A stretch of 64,000 bases of DNA from Polytrichum commune (lineage: Eukaryota; Streptophyta; Polytrichopsida; Polytrichales; Polytrichaceae): contig OX485807.1 of NCBI GenBank assembly GCA_950295325.1, positions 32,580,440-32,644,439 on the forward strand, read 5' to 3'. Shown here one piece after another: positions 54,868 through 64,000 of this stretch. Made by a program: the position numbers and the translations under genes. The notes under the pieces are model-generated. The model saw nothing but the letters and a program-made list of their open reading frames with translations, was not told the DNA's origin and ran no database searches. Each line of letters opens with the position of its first letter. Position 1 is the stretch's first letter.

Positions 54868-55203
54868 CTAGAAGATTCGACGGTCCGGTAAACAAATCCA
54901 GTTGCAGCCAAAAGCCCAGTGCTTTCCCAAGGCGGAACCCTCTCTACCCGACAACGCCCACTCCAATTGAAATTTTTGGGTAAGGTCATGATTTTTCCTC
55001 GGCTTCTTCTTAGGTGCTAGATTGTCAATATCCTCATCATAATCATCATCAGAGTCAGGGACACTTACCTCTTGGAGATCGTTGGTCGTCTCCGCACCCC
55101 CATCCTGTGAGGTGCTTGAAATGATAATACAGTCTGCATGCCCTTCGAAACCAGCATCGGACTCCGATGCTGGACTTCCTGCAACAGCGGCGGAGTCCCC
55201 CAC
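54868..55203 (-). CDS. Hypothetical acidic protein, weak support
   Basis: An ATG-started frame of 111 codons: Ser/Ala/Asp-rich, with VPDSDDDYDEDIDNLAPKK then a basic KKPRKNH and LTQKFQLEWALSG. The last part faintly resembles the start of some hAT-type transposases, but too little is present to say so. There is no clear splice signal or neighbour of the same kind. It may be a fragment of a decayed transposon. Confidence 0.25.
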   Translation of the reverse strand: MGDSAAVAGSPASESDAGFEGHADCIIISSTSQDGGAETTNDLQEVSVPDSDDDYDEDIDNLAPKKKPRKNHDLTQKFQLEWALSGREGSALGKHWAFGCNWICLPDRRIF

Positions 55204-55654
55204 AGGTGTTTCAACGCGAGGGTTTGCAGCAACAAGTGCCGTCTACCCAGGTGCGGAGTCGTTGCTCCCATGAGATCCGAGTGCAGAGCTCGGGAGCGGC
55301 ATGGTTGTGCCACCAGCCTCCAAGGGCCTCGCATTAGTCTGGTTGCGGGACGATGCATAATAAATCAATTTGTTCTGGCAATGCAAATTCTTCACCCTGC
55401 CTCTCTCCACTTTTGCGCTAAGCGCACTTGCACGTTGTGCTTCGGTGCACAACTTCTTTCTTGGCTATGAAGAAGCACTGGTTCCCGCGCAAGGAGTCTT
55501 TGTAGGGCCGTCCATGAGCACGCGATCAACCTCCCTCGGCTGATGCGCGAACCAGTCCAACTCCCTCGGCCAACGTGATCCACCTCCCTCGGCGAACTGG
55601 ATGCATCTCCTTCAGCCAATTGGATGCACCTCCCTCGGCAATTTGTTCACAAAC
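55204..55654. other. Intergenic, nothing recognised
   Basis: No supported gene. It includes a short run of CCTCCCTCGGC-type repeats near 55530-55640 that leads into the tandem array that follows. Confidence 0.4.
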
Positions 55655-56130
55655 CAAAACCCACAAACCCACAAGTAAACCCACCCCTAAACCCAGAAGT
55701 AAACCCAACCTGAATCAATCACCGATCGCCGAAATCACCTTGGCCAATCCTCACATCACCGATCGCCAAAACCCAAAACCCACAAACCCACAAGTAAGCC
55801 CACCCCTAAACCCACAAGTAAACCCAATGCACCAATCACCGATCGCCGAAATCACCTCGGCCAATGGACCAATCACCGATCACCGAAACTCAAAACCCAC
55901 AAACCCACAAGTAAACCCAATGCACCAATCACCGATCGCCGAAATCACCTCGGCCAATGGACCAATCACCGATCACCGAAACTCAAAACCCACAAACCCA
56001 CAAGTAAACCCACAAACCCGATCGAGGAAACTCAAAACCCAGAAGTAAGCCCGATCTATGAATCCCAAATCCACAAGTAAACCTGATTGAAGAAACCCAA
56101 AACCCACAAGTAAACCCAATAGATCCAGGC
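55655..56130. repeat. Tandem repeats with AAACCCACAAGTAAACCC and ACCGATCGCCGAAATC
   Basis: Units of about 96 bp are clearest at 55833 and 55929. Shorter degenerate units (AAACCCACAAGTAAACCCA) flank them. The AAACCC motifs recall plant telomere repeats but are interrupted and irregular. Confidence 0.8.
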
Positions 56131-58092
56131 GAACTCACAACCAGAATGTGCACCTCCCCAATTGATGGAAGTAAACCCAATTGGTCCACAGGGTGACCCT
56201 AAACCCTGAATTGATGCAAGTAAATCCACAACCACAATGCGCAAACCCACAAATGAACAAGAAACCATCTAAGCATAGAGAGCATTGGTTGTGCATCAGA
56301 GAATTCAGAGTGCACCTTATATACTGAACCTACAGAACAAGCAGCAATGTCCATTGCAGCGCAACCCAAAACACACACAATTGCAACAATTCAATTCACA
56401 AACACTGATTGTTCACGAAATTGTAGCGGGGTTTCATTATGATGTGATGTGCAAGGGGTGAGACATTGAAGCAAAGTTAAAAGTAGCCTTAGCAGTTGCA
56501 GTTGGCAACGCGCAATCAATCTATGGGAAGTAAATGGCGAGGACAGAGAGTGATGAAAGAGCAAGAAGGCAAGGAATGGAGAGCGACGGAGGGCGATGAA
56601 CGCGGAGGATGTTGGCGAGCCCTAAAGACTACAGGAACGGTAAGGGGCAAGGAAGCTGAGATAAGGGGATGGAAGGCGGCAAGAGGGAGACGTTTTCGTG
56701 GCGGGAGGCGGCGAAGAACTCCCAAATCAAATTGGATTTGGTGGGTGGCAGCTGGCTAGCATGATTGCTAGACTTGCCGATATATGGCCTAATGAGGGCT
56801 CATGATGGATGGAATTCGGCGATTTAGGCCTCATTCCCTCCCAATTATTAACACACAGGTGTCACCCAAATTTTCATTTTATCATTTTCTGGCTAAATTT
56901 CGCCTAAAAAAAAAGGGTTGCTTCGAGGATATGTCAGGGTCATAACATTTATGTTTGGAGCATAAAAGAGGACGCCAAGGAAATTCATTTCTTTCAACAA
57001 AATTCCATTGCTGCATTTCCTCTAGCTGGATTAAATCAGCCCTGATTCTGCCTGTTATTTATATTTATGTGAGGGCATTGGTGCTTGATGTTAATATATG
57101 ACTTGGTGTCATGGTTCGGGTTTGTGTCTTTGAGTGTAGGATTTTTGGGGAGGGATATGCTGAGTGTAGTAAATGAGAAGGGACCACAATTAATCATTTG
57201 GAAGATTGAAGCAGCACGGGCAAACCTGCCAGTGAAACGTGGTTACTGTGATCTTGCAATCTTGATTCAAGCAACCGAAGAGTAAGTTGGCTAATTGAGC
57301 ATCCAACAGCCATACAACACCAACAATTAATACGAAAATAAGAGAGGTCCTTCGGAAGCTTATCTCGAATGCAGAGAACAATGCTAGAGAGATGCTAGTG
57401 AGAAGAGATGCTAGTGAGAGGCGGCACGACATGACTTCATTGATGAGTTGTGTTCATGGGTCCAACATAGATTCGAGACTAAAACTTTAGATGTTGGAAT
57501 CCCACTGCTTTAGATTGAACCTAAAGTACGGGCAATTGAGTAATGTTATGGGCCGGGGATTTGTGGCCTTCAAGTATTCTCATAGCTAGAGCAATCTTCA
57601 TTTGCTTTCATCTCGTCAATGATTATGCCAATTTTATTACAAGCAACTTAAGAAATATTAAATAATAAGATACTATCGTGTCTCGTGCAAGATAATATTA
57701 GTACATGCATGTTGGAAAATTGTAAAAATAAGCTAAGTTAGCACACTAGGTTGCTGACTTTGTAATTTTGCCCACTTGCGTTCATGTGGGAACCTCCTCA
57801 TCCTTGCCCCTTCATATGCCACATAAACAACTTATAGGGTTAGGCCTTGCTTCTCTTCTTCTTTGTAATCGGCACACCCAAGCTTTGCTCTACTTCATCA
57901 TTGTTTATCCTTTCTAATGAGACCTTCATGCTCTTCTTATTTTTGAGGACCCATCATCTTTGAGATCATCTTTGAGATCTTCATCATCATCAACATTGTA
58001 TGTGTCTAGTGTCTCATTTTCTAGACCTTCATTTTTTTTTGGAGAGAATTATATTGCTTTGAGATCACAAATTTATACTATTTATCATATGT
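56131..58092. other. Intergenic, no recognised gene
   Basis: Two short frames were considered (56496-56759, Arg/Gly-rich; 57085-57285) and not accepted because they match nothing and have no other coding sign. The stretch is otherwise AT-rich, with a short repeat GAGAGATGCTAGTGAGAAGA near 57390. Confidence 0.4.
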
Positions 58093-58497
58093 AACACTAT
58101 ATTCGTTAATCGGAGACTTTTGAAAGTCTCAAAATAAAATATGCCCATAGTTTGGGATGCCAATATTGTGGGCATATGGAATGTTGGGAACATCAAGAAC
58201 ATGACAATTTAAAAATTCGCACGTAAAGAATATTCCTAATACTAAAAATAGAAAATTGCAATTATAATGAAAACGTGAACTCCATGTGGAAAATAACAAG
58301 CGAATATAAAAAACAAATGGTTTATGTCATTATAGAGTTTGGGGTGCGCATCCCATAAGTAAGGTTCTTATGGTTTTGGATGGCACATCCCAAACGTATA
58401 CCACAATGGAGTGTGACAAGTCTACTAAGTCTATTAAAAACCAAGACTACTAAGTACTAATGTTTTTTCCCGCCGTTAACTTTCACCTATGTTATGT

Positions 58498-61400
58498 TTA
58501 CCCATCTCCATCTTCCGCTTCATATCCATTCTCGGCGTCATTTTCCGCAGCTGCAATACGTGCCAAGTTGTCTTTGGCAAAATGTATATGTTTTTGGGGG
58601 ATGGTCATTGCTTCTGTGTTGGAACCTTTGCGCGGCTTCCAAGCACAAAGTATAGTATCCGTGTTTATCCAAACCGGTGTGTACGCTGAGTCCACTGTCC
58701 ACTTAAAATTCTTTTTGGTGTCCCAACCTAAATAAGTGCGGAGCACGTTGTGGTCTTTAGTGCTTGGACGACAATATTCCACCTCAATTTGACGAAAGTT
58801 GGGGCTAGTTCGAACAAAATTGGGTGAAGACAATGCTTTTACCAACCAAATTGGCTTGGGATGCTCCTCATCCCCAGCTCGTACGAGGACCAAATACCCT
58901 TCATGGCAATCAACACCTACACGAAACGACGGTGCCGGTCGATTGCGGGCAGGGCCAACGTAATGCTCGTCCATTGCGAACTCTTCACGAACGTCTCCAT
59001 TGCTGAAAAACATAGTATCGGACTCGACAACCGTCAAACGACTTTGTGGCCAAAATCCTTGTGTCAAAGTCGTACGGGTGTCGCCACCAAGTGTCATCAA
59101 GGCTGAGCGAATGCGATCCCAATACGCGATCAACGGTTCATGGGTATCTCTAACACGTCTTGTGATGTCCTCCTCGCACAACTCTTTCCAATATTCAATG
59201 AATCCGGATATGCCTTTGATGATTTCCGGCCCATTCCTCATGGGTTCGGGTTTGCAAGGCTTTGGTTCCCCATCCGGGACCAAACATTTCCCATCATTGT
59301 CTTGACGCCATACGAGTATACCATCATCCGGGCCCCAATTAGGAGATGTGCACAAAAGCTTGAATTGCATGGCCGGGAGACCATCGTCCCTCATATAAAA
59401 TCAGAATTGTTGTGCTTTGGTATGCCCCACCAAACGGTCCCCTCCCTTCAACATGTATGGCTTGATGAAGGCCTTGAAATTTGGTACTTCCTCAATCAAG
59501 TGCGGAATTACTGGCATATGGTCCAAATCCATATACGATTTCATAAGAAGAGGTATGGTTGGAAAATCTTCTTCATGCAACTTCATGCTCCACCGTCCGA
59601 ATGATGCATCAATGTCGTCGTGTGTATGTCCCACCATCAAGAAAGACACAAACACCTCCTTGAAGATTCCTTTCGCCACGAGCAATGACCAAAAACAAAA
59701 TACGTATCGACATTTGTTGTCCTTCGCACAATTATCAAGTTGAACGTGGAGAGTTGGAGGCAATGGTTTTGCACAAATGGGCTCTCCTGGTGGTTCTGGC
59801 AATGACGACATACAAACCTCCTTCCCCAAAAGCACTGCCTCATAAAGGGATGTGGTTCCACAACCATCAAAAAGTGCACGGGAAGAATGTACCGGTGGCT
59901 TCTCAAGATCGCGCAACAGTTTTGCAAATGAACCCACCGTGTGGTTAGCATCCCCAGGGTAAAAATCCAAACCATAATGGGCATACTTTACGTCCCCATG
60001 GCCGTGGGCAATCATACCTGGAAAAAACAAACGATGCGTGACCAAAATAATCAAATAACCACTAAACGGATGTATGGAGTTGGACATTTGCCAAACACAC
60101 CCAAGAAAATTGGATAGACTTTAAACACGTAGTTGTGATTTCATACAAACCTGTGACAGCTACGGGCAACTTGAAGAGACCATCCGTGGCCTTTATTTTG
60201 CGTGCATAACAAGGGCATGCGGTTTTGGCGTGGTCCATTTTATCATGGATGACTGTTAGAACCTCTGTGGGCCTCATTATGGATAGAGCACGATTCTTAT
60301 AGTAATCTTGACGGTGTGCCTCTTGATTGTTGACATGTTCAATATATTTTTTCTGGTGTCTGGAATGAGATTCAGTGCCTATGGGGTGGGCGTCTCGAAG
60401 ACCTTTGTATTTTTCACACGTCGTACATCTAGCGAACTTGTCCCCGGGTCTTTTCAGAATGTATTCCGCAAACTGCTGGTTTTTAATCACACTCAACTTG
60501 GACAAAGAAATGGGCCCACATCCCGCTATGCGACCCACTTCATTGATGTCCGTTAAGATGTTCTTCCATTTTGTGCCCGTGGGCAACACCATTTGAACAA
60601 CCTTCTCCCCTGACGACAATGTCCTCGTCTTGTGGGGCATTGCATCGGCCAATGGCACTATGATGGTGGATAGTGTCGCGGACGCTTGCAGTGTAGCCTC
60701 CCTAGGTTTCTTTGTGCCCGAGTTGCCATGAAATCGAGAGCGGCGACCCAACGATGAATATTTTCGAAACCTATAAAAGTCAGCCTTGGAGACGGCGTGG
60801 ATGGTATACCACGCTGTACAACACACATCAACATTCTCAAGTGTCACCACCTTATGCCCATGGGTATCAAGGTGCAAATTTCTGTGGACCTCGAGTTTCT
60901 TAGCCGACCTCATACGAAAATCCGCAAGCCACATCTCTTGACGCAGAGATCTAATTTTCTCCCGCGGGAAAAATTGGCAACATTTCCTCGCGCAACAATC
61001 CTTGCCGGACACTAGACGGATAGATTCGTCCCCCAAAAGCCGATCCCGTCGACGCTCCTTATCTCCGCGAGGCACACAGTTTGAATCATATCTACGGAGG
61101 CCTTTGCGAGGACGTGTTGTGGCCAACAAAGCTAATTGTGTTTGCTTATGCCGCCGCTCATGATCCCACAAACTCACTTCCTCATGTAGAACTCGACGAA
61201 GTGGCCATCGACGCAAGGAAAATCTCCATGTCATCGGGAACTCTACCGGAAGCAAAGAGTTCAAGATGCACACGCCAACATCATCGAGACCTAGGGCGTT
61301 GGCATCGACACAATCACGGGGATTGGAGTTTCTACATATACCATCTGCCACCGGGACACCAACCTCGTTGAGTAGAACGACATCAAGGCCAACCCATTGC

Positions 61401-61804
61401 TCCCTCCCGAAACCGGCACACAACGGAATGTCATCGTGGTCATCTCCGGAATGCAGAGATTGTTCGTGGACTTCCAAAGATTCATGGGAGGATGTATCCA
61501 CAAACACCCCCCTCACGTTTGGCACACCATTACTATCTGCCGACGGGGAAGACAGTTCACATTCAACATCGGATGACGATGCATACGTCGACAACTCCAA
61601 TGAACTATCACCCACATGCAACGCCATACAGCCTAGACCAACCACCAGGACATGATCAACCCAACCACCACCGCAATGCATACAAGAGAGGATAGAATAT
61701 ATGTGGAGATAAATGGCCCAAAATTGACAAACAAATTTTGGTGCACCATTGGAGAACCTCACGCACAAAGACGAACGCGCGTCCCAAAAAAACGTTTTAA
61801 GCAT
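58498..61804 (-). CDS. DUF7869-type DDE transposase (one in-frame stop)
   Basis: Exon 1 runs from the ATG at 61804 (a later ATG at 61627 is possible) to about 60161. It ends KLPVAVTG at a GTTTGT donor. Exon 2 starts at 60017 (TTTCCAG acceptor) with MIAHGHGDVKYAHYG and runs to the end at 58498. Visible blocks are CCARKCCQFFPREKIRSLR, TVIHDKMDHAKTACP, LHVQLDNCAKDNKCRYVFCF and SFLMVGHTHDDIDASFGRWS. These carry the acidic residues expected for catalysis in this family. The C terminus has DEHYVGPARNRPAPSFRVG and KDNLARIAA. A TGA near 59398, in the frame QQF-stop-FYMRDDG, splits the protein; Arg (CGA) is the likely original. Upstream is an array of palindromes. Confidence 0.8.
60018..60161 (-). other. 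Intron of the DUF7869-type transposase
   Basis: GTTTGT donor to TTTTTTCCAG acceptor. The flanking codons join as VAVTG-MIAHGHG without a frameshift. Confidence 0.7.
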
Positions 61805-61949
61805 ACGTCTAGGTTGTTCACTAATGTAAACAATACATGGACAAAGAGGAGAACACTCGTTAGTCGTCCAAGAGGGCCCTGCTGTTCGGACCAGCGCCTG
61901 TCCACATACAACCGACGACGAAATCAGAAATCCGAGAACGCCACATGCA

Positions 61950-63025
61950 TTTACGAACGCGCGTTCGTGACCTCAGTAACTTCTCCATGTACATCCGGCG
62001 GCCTTCGAGATCCCTCAAATGAGAGCACCCTGAGGAATATCGGTTTTGTAGGTCAAAGTACCATGTTGACTTAGGAACCTGCGCGATATACTATCACAAG
62101 AGAACACTTGTCCATACGCACAAAATTAGCAAATCTGCAGATGATGCATGAATCAACTCCAACAATATTTTGAACACTGAGCACCTCCATATTGTGAATT
62201 TTATTATGTTGACTTTTGCGTACCTACCCATTTACGAACGGACGTTCGTAAATGGGTGCGACCCCGTGTTCACATCCTTCACGGACGAGCGATGAGCATA
62301 TTTTTCTTGTTATTCTGTGTTCGTAAATTACTGCCATACTGATGTGCATGAATGAAGATGTGTTGCTGGATGCGTAGACAATAATGACATGTATTTACGA
62401 ACGAACGTTCGTAAATTCCCGACCATCAGGTAACAATAGATACGGGTCAAATAAGTATGTATGATCCTCGAAGGCATATTTACGAACGCACGTTCGTAAA
62501 TGACTGTCATGGATTAAGTGCATGTGACTAACCATATGAGTACCTCAATCCAGAACATGCTCTCATGTGGGATTTACGAACGCACGTTCATAAATTACCG
62601 ACCAACAGGTACCAATAGACAAGGGTCAAATATGTATGTATGAAACTCGAAGGCATATTTACGAACGCACGTTCGTAAATAAATGCCATGGATGATGTGC
62701 ATGTGACTATCCATGAGTAGCTCAATCCAAAACATGATCTCCTGTGGGATTTACGAACGCACGTTCGTAAATTACCGACCATCAGGTACCAATAGATAAG
62801 GGTCAAATATGTCTGCATGGTCCTCGAAGGCATATTTACGAACGCACGTTCGTAAATAACTGAGATGGATTACGTGCATGTGACTATCCATATGAGTAGC
62901 CCAATCCAGAACATGCTCTCATGTGGAATTTACGAACGCGCGTTCGTAAATCCTTGCCATGTCCAGGTCCGAATCGTTTGTCTAAACCTGAAGCTCTTCA
63001 TCTTTACGAACGTGCGTTCGTAAAG
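61950..63025. promoter_or_regulatory. Array of ten 24-bp palindromes upstream of the transposase
   Basis: The arms ATTTACGAACG and CGTTCGTAAAT are separated by two variable bases. Copies start at about 61950 (half-degenerate), 62230, 62393, 62478, 62572, 62657, 62749, 62833, 62928 and 63003. From 62393 the spacing alternates between about 85 and 93 bp, so the array is a dimeric repeat of about 178 bp. The flanks also repeat (CCGACCATCAGGTACCAATAGA, CATGTGACTATCCAT). These could be binding sites for the transposase or its partner protein, or a promoter. The role is inferred. Confidence 0.85.
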
Positions 63026-63414
63026 TTCCGGTATTTACGGCGGTATATGCGGTAGGTACAGCCTGTACTGTACCTGGGTGGTGTAGGGTTGGCGCACACG
63101 AAATGGCTTGAGCGCGTTCGGTGAGGTCTGTAGAGCGCACACTTGCATGTGCCGCTGAAAAGAGCTTTGTTGTGGGGGGAAGAGCTTTAAGTACTTCACC
63201 CCGCTGGTTCAAAATCCCTTGGATGCTCTTTAAAAAGCAGATTCCCGCCGCCTTCTTTGACCTAACAATCTCCCATTCCATCCATGCGGAATTATATAAA
63301 TAGCATTGTCATGTATGGAACATGCCTTGCATGCACGCCAACATATTGAAAATATATAAATCGGTTGCACACCTTAGTTGTGACCAAGGTCTCATCGAAA
63401 TATATGTATATACG

Positions 63415-63448
<34 letters not shown>

Positions 63449-63563
63449 ATGTCTAAATATGGAGATGGTTAACATTGAATATTTAATGATTTGCGACTAA
63501 GGTATGAAGTCCAAGTTAATTGACAATTGATGCCTAATAAAGTTATGAATGTCGAAGTCATAG

Positions 63564-63606
<43 letters not shown>

Positions 63607-64000
63607 CAATGAGGTCAGAGTGGCTAAGAAACATGTTGCGGACGCCCCTAAAATTATAGGTATCATATGTTTCACATCAAAAAATGACCGTAATATGGTC
63701 ACCAAGTGCATGAATACAACTAAAAAATCGGGTTAATCCATAATGGCTTGCACTAGGGTAGATTGAGGACACTATGAACTAATTATACCTAATAATATAT
63801 GTAAGTTAGGTCTTCTTTCAAATGGTATCTAGGTGTGAAAATAAGGAATTAAAATGGCATGAGTAGGAAGGATTAATCAATTTGTAATGCTGCATAGTAT
63901 GATAGCGTAATGATCATTGAGACTTGAAACCATACTAGTTACCGTAACGTTGAATCATAGTTACAATTATTATGTGTTTGACGTCCTATTGGAAATTGAA
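63026..64000. other. Non-coding end of the window inside the DNA transposon
   Basis: No supported gene. It contains (TA)n tracts at about 63414-63441 and 63564-63586, and a short (CA)n tract at about 63590-63608. Confidence 0.5.

Larger units (their letters stand above)
58093..64000. mobile_element. DUF7869-type DNA transposon, runs off the window
   Basis: The left end AACACTATATTCGTTAA, then GAGACTTT, is the TIR of the deleted element at 19564-21857. It is preceded by ATGT, expected to be a 4-bp duplication. The transposase (58498-61804) points toward this end, as in the deleted copy. The other TIR is not in the window, so the length is unknown but exceeds 5.9 kb. Confidence 0.75.

Noticed and set aside
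56496-57285. Two short frames (Arg/Gly-rich at 56496-56759; 57085-57285)
   Set aside because: There is no family resemblance, no splice context and no neighbour; they are not distinguishable from chance frames.
61950-63025. CRISPR-like array
   Set aside because: The repeats are palindromes within larger repeated units whose spacers are also repeated, and the DNA is eukaryotic.

Overview
The window is nuclear DNA of a plant. Genes are split by GT-AG introns, and almost every base can be assigned to nested transposable elements, solo LTRs or satellite DNA. The protein families (MULE transposases with a SWIM finger, DUF7869-like DDE transposases, a ParB-like/DNA methyltransferase protein) suggest a seedless streptophyte such as a moss, liverwort, lycophyte, fern or charophyte. 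I cannot name the organism. No ordinary host housekeeping gene was recognised.

The layout is a nest of insertions. An outer Mutator-like (MULE) transposase pseudogene on the + strand starts near 2.07 kb and ends at 53.8 kb. It is cut by four insertions, each with a perfect target-site duplication (TSD): a 973-bp solo LTR (3162-4134, TSD CGTGG), a 9.7-kb DNA transposon (4576-14281, TSD TCCT), a 36-kb MULE-type element (14951-50976, TSD GGAAAACAA) and a second copy of the same 973-bp solo LTR (51440-52412, TSD AATCA). Removing them joins the pseudogene codon to codon.

The 36-kb element is the main object of interest. Its terminal inverted repeats (TIRs) enclose a MULE transposase pseudogene on the - strand (15403-19024) and a divergent gene on the + strand (24699-49960). 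That gene has about twelve exons whose phases all match and encodes about 1,240 residues: a ParB-like DGNHR domain followed by a beta-class N4/N6 DNA methyltransferase-like domain. Two of its introns are filled with a 244-bp satellite whose units each carry the near-palindrome GTGTCTCGGTCCCGAGACAC, with 1219-bp higher-order repeats. Later insertions sit inside: two opposite 2.8-kb solo LTRs, a third LTR-like element, a 2.3-kb deleted DUF7869 element and a 1-kb hAT-type non-autonomous element in an exon.

The 9.7-kb element carries a DDE transposase gene on the - strand and a + strand gene with a RING-like finger. From 58093 to the end of the window lies another DNA transposon with a DUF7869-type transposase (- strand) and an array of ten 24-bp palindromes upstream of it. 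Between 54.5 and 58.1 kb I see only tandem repeats and weak open frames.
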